Origin: Cucumis sativus
Lineage: Eukaryota; Streptophyta; Magnoliopsida; Cucurbitales; Cucurbitaceae
Direction: 5' to 3'
Length of the DNA stretch: 64,000 bases
NCBI RefSeq assembly: GCF_000004075.3
Contig: NC_026655.2
Span: 24,227,489 to 24,291,488, forward strand
Part shown: in pieces, positions 35,641 to 49,100 of the stretch
How the letters are laid out: every line of letters starts with the position of its first letter
Numbering within the stretch: position 1 is the first letter of the stretch
Notes under the pieces: model-generated
The model's input: only the letters and a program-made list of their open reading frames with translations
What the model was told of the DNA's origin: nothing
Databases searched by the model: none
Program-made: the position numbers and the translations under genes

Positions 35641-36563
35641 ATCACTTCAAATTTTCTCCTTAGTAGGTAGTAAAAACAGTGACGATACATCGTTAAATAA
35701 TTATCGAGCGTTAACAAAAGTAAACTTCAAAGTTTGAAAATTGAGAGACCTCGAATACAATCTGAGAGTTCCATCAACTTTTTTATTAAATAAAATGGAA
35801 AGTTATCTGTATCAATTTTAAATAAATAATGGTCCGTTGAATAACTATTTCATTTATGTTTTTGATTCGTGGAAATTAAGTTTGTTTTATCACCATGTCT
35901 TCCAAAACTTTCATCATTCTTGATCAAATTTTTCTCCTTATTCTTTTTTCTTTTTCTTTATATTTGTTTTTTTACTACATTTTGCCATCATGTAAAAAAT
36001 AAATAATAAAAGTAGCATAAGGATAACATATTTTATTGCAAAAATAGTAGAGGTGACTCGTAGTCAACTAGTAAAACCTTTTAAGATGTCAAGTCTTCAC
36101 TTAATCCATGGTAAAAGTCTAATTGATATATAGCATATTTTTCATATTGAAAAGTGTATGATGAATTATTTTTTAGTTATAAGAGTGATTGATTAATTGG
36201 AATACGATAAAATTAGGGGAAAAAAAAGAGAGAAAAAAGATATAATCATATGGGTAAAGATTAGAATAGGAAACACAAACAATATATAATATATGTATAG
36301 ATTAACTGTAAATAGTTACAAGAAAAAATATAGTAAAGTTTTGATGTTACATTATCCACATGTAACAAATTGAAAGAAAACAATAGAAGACAAATTCTTA
36401 AATACAATGCTTGAGTCAAACATGTAGCATTTAAACATATATATATTTCCCCATTTATTTTAATTATTACTCCACAATAATTAAAATAAAATTGGAAATA
36501 TATATATAAAAAAGCTTGAAGAGAATAATAGTATTGTTAATTATATAAATAAAAGATATAGAT
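35641..36563. other. CBP60-C downstream flank (unit 3)
   Basis: AT-rich DNA, partly matching the regions downstream of copies A and B (for example 36400-36560 with 27690-27860). No gene is seen. Confidence 0.5.
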
Positions 36564-38983
36564 TCATTTGTATTTGGTAGTATGATTGGTTTCACAATAT
36601 GCATTTACATAGTCCACTTCATGTTGCATGGGTTCCCATTCTTCAAGTGTTGCTGTCTCTAAAAACTGATTCCAGTCACTTGAGTTCCTTTGCTCACTTA
36701 CTTCTATGTTTCCTTCAACACCTTCAGTTCCCATGCCTTCATATTCAAACAAATCTTGCCTCTTCATGTAATAAAAAAAATACTAGGCAAGTGAGAAGCA
36801 TTTCCATATAGATACGCGTTTGGATTGAATTTTAAAATAGACTTTGTCTTAAGTTTATGAAGAAAGAGTCATCAAACCTCAAAGCTTGGAACAAAGTTTT
36901 TGTCAAGAGGGACACATTCCAAAGCATTAGTGACCATTGCATTCCAGGACTTGTTTGAGACCTTCTTACCAAGTAACTTCATTAATGCATGAAAAGGGAA
37001 ATTAATTATTAATTTAACAAACTTTTAGATCATATCTAAATAAATAAAAATGGTAAGTGATGAGAACTTTGATAATACTCTTTTAAATTAGTTTACCTTT
37101 CTCAAGTAAAGAGGACCCTTTTCTTCATAAGTTTTTAAAAAATCATCAACGGTTTTGATGTCATGAGAAGATAAGATTTTATGATAAACACCATTTCTTC
37201 TAATTCTTTCTAATCTCCATATCTCGTCTTTCCTTTGTGGAGGATGGTGCTTCTTGCTCCCTAGTTAAACAATTGAAGCAAAACAAACCATGTATATATT
37301 AGAAAGAAAGAAACAAAAAAGTTAGGTTTAATTAGAGAGAAAATAACTCGGTTTAATTTGAATAAAAAAAACATATAAATAGTTAACTACCTTCTCCCCG
37401 ATGATCCAAGACTCTGAATGGTTGAGAAACAGCTTCTCTAATTTTTGGAATCTTACCTTGAATTTTCTCTTCCACAATTCGTAATCCTAATCGGAATTGT
37501 TTCGATCTCACCCAGCTTGAATTATCAGTGAAGCTCAAACTTTTGATGAACCCAACTCCATTTTTGAGATGAAGATTCAAATCATTACCCACAATTAATG
37601 GCCTTTTTCCATCCCTCGGAGGCAAAATGTTTTGGCTATTGAACTCGTCTGAGTCTCCATTGAGGACGGTGACCTCAATTTGTGCTATCGACAAAGGACC
37701 GTCAGAGACGATGGCATAATTATTGACATCAATAATTGCAACGTGTAATCCATGATCATTCCCCGTTTCTATCTCGTTGTTGGTAAAAATAGTGGAAGGG
37801 ATTTGGTTGAGAAAACATAAACTAAACTTGGTTGTTTCTTCATTGTTATGATTATTTAGCTGGATAGTGCTGCAAAAAACAATCATAAAGTGAATCAAAA
37901 CAGTGCAAAGATATTAATTAATTAGGAAAGTGTGAATGCAAACAATGAGAAGTAGTTCATTTTTTTTTTTAAAAAAAAAGAAACTAACCTTGAAGATGAC
38001 GATGGAAGAAATTGAATGTAAGACATAAACTTTCTATCAAATTCCTCGATGACCTGAAAAGGAAAAAAAAGAAAGAAGTTTGAATTTTGATTGTGCAAAA
38101 AATGAGATTGTTTTAAAAAATGAAAATGTTAGAATTTCCCACTAGACATAATTTGTGGAGTTTAGTAGATGGGAACAAAATTATAGATTGGCTTTGTAAA
38201 TTCGACTAAAGTTTCACATCGGTTAGATAAGAGAATGATCTTGGATATATATAAGCGAGAAAAACTATCTCAATTGAGACAACATTATATGATCGAGTAG
38301 ATTTCCTGAGAGGTGTTTATTGTCCTAAGTGCCATTTCAATGAGATAAAAAGATGGATAAGAGTCTGGTTGAGGAACCCAGTGAAACACTACGTAGGATA
38401 CTCAAAGTTATATAACAAAAATGAAGCTCGGTAATAGTTGTGGATAGAAGTGATTCATAGCCAAGAACGATAGGATCTGGAAAAGAGATAGAGAAGGAGA
38501 TTAAAATTACCAGCCCACGAAGAATATCTTGTATTTGAGACCATAATTGAGGAGACAAATCGTTAGCTACAATGTCGGACGTGGCTTCAGAACTAAGAAA
38601 AACAAAAGCACCCCGTGTTCGTAAAATCGTTAATGATCACAAAATTCTTGACAAAAGAAGAAGAAGAAGAAGATCAGCAGCTTGAAAACAAAGAAAAACA
38701 AGAACACCACGTGTTCGTAAAATCATTAACGATCACAAAATCCTTGGCAAAAGAAGAAGAAGAAGAAGAGCAGCTTGAGAACAAAGAAACACAAGAACAC
38801 CACGTGTTCGTACAATCGTTAACGATCACAAAATCCTTGACAAAAAAAGAAGAAGATTCAAGAAGCAGACCGGACAGGTGTTGGAATAGAGTTGGATGCC
38901 CTTTTAGGGCTAGTTTCAGAAGGTCGATCATGACCATGTTCATTCTTAAGATTTTGGAAGTCCCTCTTCTTTTGTCTCTCCAT
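36564..38983 (-). CDS. CBP60-like protein, tandem copy C
   Basis: Seven-exon model: 38871-38983, 38511-38592, 37990-38054, 37391-37869, 37097-37260, 36878-36976 and 36564-36761, predicted 399 aa. Every junction is GT-AG and every phase matches copies A, B and D. Exon 1 (MERQKKRDFQNLK...) has the basic, KRA-containing opening. Exon 2 encodes SDIVANDLSPQLWSQIQDIL. Exon 4 holds the conserved core (GKRPLIVGNDLNLHLKNGV, FTDNSSWVRSKQFRLG) with one codon fewer than A. The C-terminus differs: a small deletion removes the SYKYN segment of A and B and changes the frame, giving a tail ending TNHTTKYK. The likely role is DNA-binding transcription regulation in stress or immune responses, by family. The exon 1 donor (CCG-GTCTGC) is the weakest part of the model. 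Confidence 0.85.
38593..38860 (-). repeat. Three tandem copies of the intron 1 3' end in CBP60-C
   Basis: Units of about 85 bp start near 38593, 38678 and 38768. Each contains a CACCACGTGTTCGTA- or CACCCCGTGTTCGTA-type word, GATCACAAAATCCTTG and a GAAGAA run. The unit next to exon 2 includes the real acceptor, and the other two carry similar TTTTCAAG-like acceptors. Copies A and B have only one unit. Confidence 0.85.
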
Positions 38984-39073
38984 ATTTTGTTAGTTTGAAA
39001 CTCTTTCAAGCAAGGCCAAATGAAAGTTTGGTAGAGTTCTGAATATGTAACTGTGTAGAAAGGGAGGGCGGGG

Positions 39074-39081
39074 TATATATA
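39074..39081 (-). promoter_or_regulatory. TATA box of CBP60-C
   Basis: TATATATA on the minus strand about 90 nt before the ATG, embedded in a short GC-rich context and aligned with the boxes of A and B. Confidence 0.5.
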
Positions 39082-42000
39082 GACTAATTTTTGTTACTTT
39101 TTGAAAGAAGATTCTTAGAAAAATTCATTTGCATTTCCTGAATCAGATATATTGAGAAAGAAACAAATGTAAAGGCCGTGTAATAGTGTATGAAATCTTT
39201 AATATAAGGAATAGAAAGGTTTATGAAATCAAAGGAAAAGAGGTTAGGAAGGAGAGACGGAGTTTCCCATTGAAAAGGAAGTTTCTTTTTTCTTTTTTCT
39301 TTTCTTTTTTGAAAAAATATGGTGTAATTAAGTGTGATTTATTTAGGTTATAATTGATCTTTTATTTTAGAATATCAACTAGGTTTTGTCCCTACGAAGT
39401 TCCCTAAAAAATTACTCTTTAATTAAAAAAAGATTAAAAAAATATCCTTACAATTTAGTTTTGAATAAAAATCATTAGAGACTGTCTGAACGTTAAATTA
39501 GTTATTATAGTTGAAATTTATACTCGTACGTAGGTATCATAGATTATTTTAATTCAGATAGGGACTAATAAATACTATAGTAGAGAGGAAAAAAAAAGAT
39601 AAGAAGAAAATAGTTAACACGATAATAAATAAGGATTTAAAATAATAATATTTTAGTTTAATTATAAATTATAATCTTTAAAGAAAACAACTATGTTGTA
39701 GTTGGAGCACCAAATTTGATGGAATGAGGTATAATAATCCACTCCACCCATTTAATATAATTAGGCTCAAACACTTGCATACTATTTTGTTTTACAACTT
39801 TCAAAAGTTTAAAAAATACTTTTAAACGGTTAGAAAAGTACTTCTAAAATATGTTTAGTATCGATATTCGAGCTTTGAAAAGTTGCATCAGTATATATCC
39901 TCTCACTTTTTTTCTTTTTCTTTTTCGAAAATGAGACAAACTGCCAAAACAGATCAAAGGGAAAACCCCATCTAAACACAAATATTATTAATAAGCAAAG
40001 TGACTAGAAAGGGTTGGAGAAAAGCCCTAAAGAGAAGCTATTAAGAGAGTGAGCTATTGGTATCCTCACTTTAAGAAAGAGCAAAAAGTTCTTTGAACGT
40101 TTGATCTAAATAACATTTTTCTATTATTTACCATTTTGTTAAGTTATAGGATTTTGATTTTGAAATTTTGGGACAATTTCTGGAATTTTATACTTTACTT
40201 GAAGTTTTGGTTCATATACATTGTGTTATGATAAAATTGGGCATAAGAATTAGTGAAATGGAAAAGAAAATAGAGTATCTATGTGAAAAAAGATAATATG
40301 TATACAACTTGTTTTTCAATTTGGTTCTTTTCATAGTTCATTTAATTTTTCTTTTCTTGGAAAAATAGTTTCCAACCTTTGGCTACTTCATTGCCATTGC
40401 TCTTTAAAGTATTTATTATAATTAGTATTAAGTTTACTCTATGTAATATTTTGTTGGTATATACATTTCAATTTTTTTATTACATGATGTAAGTAATTAA
40501 CGATGAGTTGTGTTAAGTGATATAATTAACATGTAGAACATAATTTATTTTTCTTAAACAAATAAATTTAATTATTTTCAAATTCAAAGCTGCTTTTTAT
40601 TCTTTTTATAAAAGAAATTATTAAATCAAGCTCTCTTTTTTTGCGGCAAAAGAAAAAGTGGGAAAGACCTCTTGAGGTGCATGTGAAATCTTCTGGTATT
40701 AGTCTATTGGTTGGGATTATATTAGTCAACATTTTTTAAACCAAAATTAATGGTCTTTTAATATAATCTTTTACATTTCATATTACAATTGCAAGTTAGT
40801 TGCGCAGCCACCCGTCGGGTCGATCGGGTCGAAAGATCACCTACTTATTATTCTTTTTCATTCAAAAAAGATAGGCTATACAATATAAGATTTTCAACTA
40901 ATTAAGTTAGACACACTCTATTAGCACTATAAAGTGATCTCTTAAAGTTATATATATAATACATTAAGTTAGTGATGATGAGATTTGTGATCCGTAATCT
41001 ATCACCTTCTATTATTCTTTGAAAAACATAACTCATTTGATCGTTTAAACATCCACTTATTGTTGGCTTATAAAAATTGAGATTTCAAAACAACCCATTA
41101 TCTCATGGTTGTCGTGAGAAAAAAGAAACATTAGAAATGCAATCAAAATCTGATATTAGTTTTAAAAAAATGATCATAAACATAAACTCTCTCCTTGGGG
41201 AGTCTTCACGTCCCATTCCTCCTTTTTCTCATCCTCTTCTTGGGGAGTCTTCAAGACTCGACAATGCCATTTTTTCTTTTAGCTTTTCATATAAATTTTA
41301 TTATTATTTTTTTTCAATTATTCCATTCCCATTGCTTTTTCTTCTTCTTTTTTTAATATATTTTTCATATAAATTTTGTCTTCTTTCTTGAATTTTTTCA
41401 TATAATTTTTAAGTTAACTTTTTCAAAATAATGTTAATACTTCTTTTAAATTTTTATTAAAATCCGTTGGAATGCTCTAAACTATTGTTCTTTTTTCTTT
41501 TATTTTTTTAAGATGATAGAATGTGATTGTTTTTATTTTTTCTTTTTAATTTATTTGATCCATTTAATAAATCAAATAAAATAAAAGTACAATATTGAAA
41601 TTAATAAAGGATAAATGTAAAACAAGAAGAATCTGTCAATCAATAACATATATAATAACTTTATATATATATATTAATTACTAACAAATTTATTATATGT
41701 TTTTTGGAATCTTATATTCACTAACGTTTGTTTGAACAAAATTATTAAAATTATTTTAAACAAATCAGTAAATGTTAACTTCAAATAACTAAACAGATTT
41801 AATATAGCATTTCACAAAAATTAAAATCATCAGCTTAAATTTAAAAATAAAATAATACTATACTTGATTTATTTGTTGTATAGAGATTAAAATTTAATAT
41901 TTAAAAAGTACATATACTAACACTAAGTAAGATTCAATATTTGAGAGTAAAAAAAATCAAGAGAAAAATTATTGTAAATGATTTTATTTGTTTAGTTAGT

Positions 42001-44124
42001 TCTATTATTATTTTTTGTAAGTTGAAAACTATAACCACAAACATATTAGTGAAGTATAATAGATAATCTATGGCGATAGCAATAGTTACCGAGACAAACT
42101 TATAATTTCTAATTTTGACTATTTACAAGATTAAAATCTATACATTCAATTTTATTATTTTTTAAGTTCTACAATGTTAAATTTTCAAATGCATCAAGAA
42201 TCATATTTTGTTCATTTTTAAACGAAAAATGGTTGAAGACCGAATAAGTTGTGCGAAGAAGAATACACATATCATACATATAATCATCAAACATTTTAAA
42301 CAATGAAAAAAATAATTTATTAATAAGCCAAGAGATTACAAAGGGCTAGAGAGAAGTTCGAAAAGCTCTTAGGATAGAAAATCGAGAAAGTTGAGAGCTA
42401 ACGAATTAGGAAAATAATCTTTGAATAGGTGATGACGACTACACCACGTACCTATATAATTACAATTGTCTTTTCCAGAGATTAAGTAATTTTACTTATT
42501 AGCAAATATTCTTCTATTTATTTTACAAACAAAAAATGATCTCCTTATAACAACAAATTATTTATTTAAGAAAAATACTATGTATATATATATATCGGCA
42601 AAATTAATATCCGAGAAATTATACATGTAACGCATGGAACGCTCGCAAAAATAGCAAAAGAGATTTATGATAATACGATCTATGTCATTATATTTTCTAA
42701 ATTGTAAAAGTAGCGAATTTAAAAACCGATAACTCTCTAATAACATTCTAATAGCCGTTTGATATCATTAGTAGATATGATTGGTTTTTTCTTCCTAAAA
42801 GTTTTTGTTATTGATGTAGTTTTCGAAAAAGAAAAAGTAAAGTAGAATAGTGAGAATTTAACTGAAGAAAAGATAAACTCAACTTATTTAATCTCCGACC
42901 AAAAAAGCTTAATTTTGGTGTGAAAAGGCACAAAAAAGGAAAAGAAAAGAAGCCATCGGTGGCAAAATTAGTTGGTCTTTTACACTATAATATAATGAGG
43001 GAAAGTGTGATTACAAAACCTTAGGAATGATTAACATAGCAAAAGAAAATAAAACCAAAAGAAATGTTTAATTAATTACCTAGTGTAATAATTAATATAT
43101 TGCTTTTCATTATTTAATTCTAAAATGTTTTCTATTTTTAAATATTCAGTTATTTCTAAAATATATTGCTTCAAATCTTAGCTTGGGGAAGAAATAGATT
43201 ATTTTCTTTCTTCCTTCCTCACCATATTTTTATTGATTCAATTATTCCTTACTCGAACTTGTACATATTTGAGTTTTTTTCAAGACAGTGATTACGTCTG
43301 TCGCACAACAACGATTAACATTTACATATCTATTGTATTATTTTTTTTCTTTTCTTTCTTGTGTTGAGTGTGTTATCACAGTGCATGCACTTTAATTCTT
43401 AACTAATTAAGTAACAGCTTGTTAAAAAAATTGGAAATCAATTTTGAGCATTGGATAGGAAAGCTTTTTAGCTCACAATATTTTCTTTAAAGTATGAACT
43501 AAATCACATGGAAAGAAGTATTAAGTGGAAGATGTTTTAAACATCAATATAAAATATGTGTTTTATCAAATAATAATTAAAAAAACACACATCTGCTTAG
43601 GGCCAACAAGTAGTCAATATATATAGTTTGAATTTTGAAACTTTGAACCATTTAGGGTTGTGGTGGAAGGGCTCTAAAAGCTAGGATTTTAAAATAGAGA
43701 GATCTTGAAGTAATTTACTTACCTAACTAAATATATCATAACTTCTTCCTCAAGTTTTTAAAATCTTAAATAGTTGTGTTTCAAAATTAATATCTTAAAC
43801 AAAGTTTCATTGCACAAATTTCTTCATTTATATGGACAATTAATTTGTTACATTTTTTATGACAAAAATTTAAATACTCTTCCATAAGATGTCACGTTTT
43901 TTTTAAATAAAGTTATCTTACATTACAAAATTTCTAAAAATATTTTGTTATAATTTAAATATTTTGATTTATATACTCCAATCATGGTAGATAAGAACAA
44001 TTTATAAAAAGGAAATTCTAAACAAATGTATTTATGATATTGCACAGTAGGGGGCTTTCTTTTAGCATTGCTTTCCCTTTTGACATGAGTTGTTCTTTAG
44101 CTCTTGCTGTACGTATTGAACTAT

Positions 44125-44167
<43 letters not shown>

Positions 44168-44482
44168 CACACACACACTCAGATTAAACCAAATCTTCTT
44201 CCTTTAATTAATAACCAGAGGTATACTAGAAGTTATAAATGGAAAAAATATCTTCCCTCTGGTCTCGAAAAAATTGTTATGCATTTTTGCACCAGCACTT
44301 GGAAGTTAGTTGAGTATTTTTCATTATGGACTATATGTTTGGTAGGTATTGATCTTCATTATCTAATATCTCTTCCAACTTTATTATGAATAGGAGATGT
44401 CGAGCCCTAATGCTTTTGCTTAAAAGGTTTTGGTTAGTTGATTAAAAGAGAATTTATGTCTGTTGAATAAAAAGTTTGGTTA
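39082..44482. other. Upstream flank of CBP60-C and intergenic DNA
   Basis: Bases up to about 39380 resemble the upstream regions of A and B, and 40955-41170 matches the far end of units 1 and 2. A LINE 3' fragment lies at 42320-42530 and a weaker one near 39940-40060. A (TA)n microsatellite is at 44133-44165. No gene is supported. Confidence 0.45.
42320..42530 (-). mobile_element. LINE 3'-end fragment
   Basis: Parallels 44575-44775 (the 3' part of the larger LINE) over about 200 bp, including AGTCTTTGAATAGGTGATG-like words and GAGATTAAGTAA. It is strongly 5'-truncated and lacks a complete protein domain. Confidence 0.6.
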
Positions 44483-44496
44483 GTTGAGAATCAATA

Positions 44497-46457
44497 AAAA
44501 AGAAAAAAAAGTTTGGATAAGGAGACTAGTGTCAAGAGTATGAAAGTCCCAACACCGAATTTATATTAAAAATCCAAGAAAGTACAAAGAGCTAGAGAGA
44601 AGCCCAAAAGCTCTTCGTGAAGAAGAGCGGAGAAGTTAAGAGCTAACGAAATAGAAGAATAGTCTTTGAATAGGTGATGGCGGCTACCCCACAAATCTAT
44701 GTAATTACAACAATCTTCCCAGAGATTAAGTAAGCTGTTTTGTTTAATAACGAATATTCTTCTATTTCTTTCAGTCCAAATACTCCAAAGGACAGCTACC
44801 GTTGCTTTCGTGATAATAATGTTTCTTCTGGTTGAAAAGTTATGATGTAAAAGAGATAGCGCAACTGATTTTAGATTGTTGAACGAGTGCTGATACCCAG
44901 TTTGAGCCCGTAAGGTGTCCCAAAGGAAGTTAGTCGCTCTACAGTTTACAAATAAATGATCACTTGTTTCGTAATGAGAGTGACACATGACACACCGGTT
45001 TGGATTTATACAAGTTTTTGGTTGTCTTCTTTGAAGAACTTCCATAGTGTTGATACGTTCATGAAGAATGGACCAAAGGAAGAATTTGCATTTCTTGGGG
45101 ATAGACGATTTCCAAAGAGCTTAGAAAATCTGTGGGTCGAGTCCATTATTCCGATTGAGGGGGAAATTTTGGATGGACTTTTTTTACTGTAGTCGTGGTG
45201 AAGACCTTGTTGTTTTCTAGCTTCCAATTCGGTTTGCACATACCTTTGTCTTCATTCGGATAAGGAAGGTTTGAAGAGATCTGATTCCAGAGTCCAATAT
45301 TTCTCTATCATTTAGTGGCCTATGCGGCTTTATGTCCCATTTCTTATCCGTTGGATTCCACAACTCTTTTACCAAACTGTTTTTGGCTTGAGATAAAGCG
45401 TATAATCTCGTGATAGCAATGGCTAGAGGACCATTTGTACTCCGATCCATTTTTTATGGTAGAAAGAAATATTTTCTTCATTATTTATTTTTCAAGAAAT
45501 GTTCGTTTCAAACCAATCTAGGCCTATAATAATACTCTTCCAAGGGGCTTTGGCAGTACTAAACTTACCCAACGTTTGAGATTTTAATTTCCTGGAAGGG
45601 TTTCTTTGTATTTGGCTGATATGATTTTTCTCCAAAGAGCATATGGCTCATTATGAAATGTCCACAACCATTTGCAAAGAACAGAGAAATTTGTGTCTTG
45701 AATCGTTGATACCCCAAACCCTTCTTTTGTCTTTGGAGTAGTTATTTTGGCCCAGCTAATTAAATGGGAACCTTTTGTTACACTGGACCCTTTCCACAGA
45801 AAATCTCTCCAATATTTTTCAATCTTTTTGTGTACAGCAGCTGGAGCTTAGAAAACAGACAGTTGGTATGTTGGCAAGCTAGATAAAGAGGAATTAATTA
45901 GAGTGAGTTTTCCACCTTGAAAACTGGGAGTAGTTCCAGTTATTGAGATTCTTGTTGATAACCTTTTCCCAAAAGGAGGTTGACTTTAGGTTGCCTCCTA
46001 GAGGGACTCCAAGATAAAGGATGGGCGGGTGGTGAATAGGAATATCCCAATTGTTAGCAACTTCTCTGGCACGATCATCTGAAGTGTTTATGGAATATAT
46101 AGTGGACTTTGATAAATTTATGTTTAGCCCCGAAGCTTTTTCAAATAGGTCAGTTAAAGTCATCTTCAAGTTTGCCAAAGAAACGCCATTGTCTTGAACA
46201 AACAAGAGGATATATCATCCGCAAAAAGAATATGGGTTAAGCTACATTGTTGTTGAAGTTGACTCCCTTTATTGAGTTGCTTTTCTCCATATAGGGGATA
46301 ACAAGATGTTTAGATAGTCCATGGCAAGAACAAAAATAAAAGGAGAAATTAAGATCATTTTGATGGATGCCCTTGTTAGCAGGAATTCAGCCATGGGGCT
46401 TGTCATTGATGAGGATGGAGTAAACCACATTGCTAATACAAGGTTTGATCCAATTTG
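44497..46457 (-). mobile_element. 5'-truncated LINE (RT C-terminal part to zf-RVT)
   Basis: The minus strand encodes, across several frameshifts, the late RT motifs (FVLAMDYLNILLS near 46300, then FEKASGLNINLSKS, YLGVPLGGNLKS and WEKVINK at 45894-46205) followed by the zinc-binding domain (NPNRCVMCHSHYETSDHLF, 44566-45045) and the SIWTERNRRIF tail. This is the order seen in plant L1-type LINEs. A 14-bp repeat GTTGAGAATCAATA occurs at 44483-44496 and 46458-46471, which may be a target-site duplication. The stretch beside the left repeat is A-rich on the plus strand, opposite to what a poly(A) tail of a minus-strand LINE would give, so this boundary is uncertain. Confidence 0.8.
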
Positions 46458-47387
46458 GTTGAGAATCAATATATTGATGAGTATGTTTTGATATGTGTGC
46501 ACAAGTTTGAATCTGTTTTTTATTTCTTGTTTTTTTTTTTGTTTTTGGAAAACTAAGCTTATTTGTTTAGTTTGAAAATGAAGTTTATTCTCTTGCATTT
46601 GCTTATAATTTGTATCCCTCTTAAGTTAAAAAAACGTGAGAAAAAAGAATGTAGAAAACAAAACAAAATGTTTAGAGGTGGAAGAGACATGAAAAATAAT
46701 CTCATAGAAAGAAAACGTTCCACTTTTTCTTTCCAAAAAAAAAAGATATAAACTCTAAATTTGAAATTGAACTTTAATTATTACAAAAGATTGCAAGTTG
46801 TATACACAAAGTGAGAAATGTTTGAATTTGAATGACGACGTGGATGAACAAATCTTTGTTTGTTTTGTATATTCTGTTTCTCTTTGTTCATTCAAACCTT
46901 TAAATTAATAATTATAAACATCTTTCCGTTTTTTCAGTTTCATTTCTCACTAATAATGGAAACATACTTCTTAATTTTCTTTAATTAATTAAGATAAAGT
47001 AGTGGGATTTATGAGATAACCATTTTGGATTCATTTGTAATTTTTTTCTGCCTGGTACTCGTAACTATTTTTGGGTTTTATTTTAAATTTAAGTTTAATT
47101 TGTTTTCCCAATTTCTTATAATTAATGGTTTGTAATTTTTAGATTGTGAAGACTTAAATTTGTAGGAATATTTTCAAAAATAAAAATATATTTTTAAAAA
47201 CTATTTTATAAAGATTCAAACTAGACTTGATGGTTATGGACATATTGTGATTAAGATAGGTACATGAGAGTAATTAGAAAGATTTTGTGTTTTGAGTGCA
47301 ATAAAGTTGATTAGTTTGGATTAGGAAACATTTGAAGGTCAAAATTAAGAGAAACAGAAGAACATACTTTATAAAAGAATGTGCAAT

Positions 47388-47477
47388 GTTCAAAAGTTAA
47401 TTAGACTATAGAAGTTTGTTCAAAAGTTAATTAGACTATAGAAGTTTGTTCAAAAGTTAATTAGACTATAGAAGTTT
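47388..47477 (+). repeat. 30-bp tandem triplication
   Basis: Three perfect copies of a 30-bp unit beginning GTTCAAAAGTTAATTAG start at 47388, 47418 and 47448. There are no spacers, so this is a simple tandem repeat. Confidence 0.95.
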
Positions 47478-47869
47478 GTAAAGTCAAGTTGTTTAATCTC
47501 GATTTATATACGAATAATATTTATAATTATATCCTCACATTTTTATGGAAAAAGCTAAGTAGTCAAATTCATACAAATGTTGAAATAAATTGTAAGAATA
47601 GTCATATTTTTAGTGTGTTTATTATATAGTGTCCAATGTGTTTAGGTAAAATTTATGAATCCGTTCCCAATTGGTTATTGACATTTTGTGATTAGGATAG
47701 GCATGTGGAAGTAATTAGAAAGTTTGAGTGCAACAAAGTTGTAAAGAGAGGAATATAATTGATCGAAAAAATGTGGAATGTTGAATAGTGAAAGACTATA
47801 AAAGTTTGTGAAGTCAAGTTGTTTAATATTGACTTATGTTGTTTGTGGGCCAAATACCACTCATATATA

Positions 47870-48190
47870 TATATATTCAAATAATTCTAAATTAATCACA
47901 TACAACAATTATTCAACCTAAATTTTGAAAACCTTTCTTAAATTTTGAAAATAAAAAATGGGATGGGTTATCAATTTAATTCAATTTTATTCTTTTTAAA
48001 ATATAAGATTAATATTACATTAGACAAAAATGTTGAAACCAACGAATTTGTAACTACAAACTAATTTATTAATTGTAAGTGATATATAAGTTTTAGAGTT
48101 TAGGTATATAGATGGTTTATTTTTCTCACATAAATTTTTTAAAGTTTATTTAGATAATTAGTAATCACACCAAACCCTATTTACTTGGAA
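47870..48190 (-). repeat. Arm 1 of inverted duplication flanking CBP60-D
   Basis: The reverse complement matches 55405-56010 on the plus strand in order (words such as GGTTTCAACATTTTT, GATAACCCAT and CCTAAACTCTAAAACT), after removal of a LINE insert from the other arm. Confidence 0.7.
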
Positions 48191-49100
48191 ATTAAAGGGT
48201 GACGATTTGTTGCCGTATCAAGACATCTCACCTATGTTGAAATTTTTTAATACTTTCGTCATGTTCCAAGAACATTTTCTCATTTAAACTCCTCTAGATC
48301 ATATGTTTCAAATTTTACTCTTGCTTCTTAATGTCCAGCCCCCTCTCCCTGCATATAAACTCCTCTAAATAACCTTCAACATTAGGCTCTCTCAAACTTG
48401 AACAAATCTTCTTAACAAAGTGAATGACAATACCAGCAATAAGGTGTTCAACACCACACGAACAGAATAGTTCATAAGAGAATCATTGTCAATGCATAAT
48501 CTACTAGAAGCTCCACATTTGACTTTTGTCTTCCACACATATATATACCACGTGGCCTAAAGCCCACAAGCTATATTTTTAGGTCAACGACTAAGGAAAC
48601 AACCAAAATCTGATAGGATACCAAAAAAATTGAATCTTCCATACTCTTTTGAAAAAGATAAAGATTGTATATAAATTAAAATCTTAGCCATTGGGAAGGT
48701 TTTTATATTAGTTAGGAGAGGATATATCTTCTTATATTTATTAATAAATATTAACCATAAGGATTCGTGTATTTTATATACTCTTATTGAGAGAAAGAGA
48801 TCCACCAAATATGTTTCCACCATTTGGGGAAAGAATATTATTGTTGAAGATGTTGTCCGACGTTTCCAAAACTACTGTTATCCACGTTTTTAACTTGTTC
48901 AACATGATACTCAAATTTTACCTTTAATAAAATTAATCAACCACAACAAACAGTAACACGAAGTTAAAGTTAGGTTCGATTTATCAATCTTCCATATCAA
49001 TACAAAAAAATAAACTTTCACAAGGTGTGATTAATTTGAGAGTTGCAAGGAATGAAATCCTACGTATCATAGTTTTGTATGAATTGCTTGAGTTTGAATG

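Larger units (their letters stand above)
46472..49100. other. Intergenic DNA downstream of CBP60-D
   Basis: AT-rich. It contains a 30-bp triplication (47388-47477), a degenerate direct repeat of about 450 bp spacing (47220-47530 against 47670-47850), and one arm of an inverted duplication (47870-48190). The minus-strand frame at 48584-48823 has no recognisable domain. Confidence 0.4.

Noticed and set aside
38615-38998. 127-residue plus-strand frame with repeated KSLTITKSL units
   Set aside because: It reflects the tandem repeats of intron 1 and the antisense of exon 1 of CBP60-C.
47388-47477. Three identical 30-bp repeats considered as a CRISPR-like array
   Set aside because: There are no spacers between units and the genome is a plant nuclear one.
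48584-48823. 79-residue minus-strand frame
   Set aside because: No recognised domain, no splice partners and AT-driven composition.
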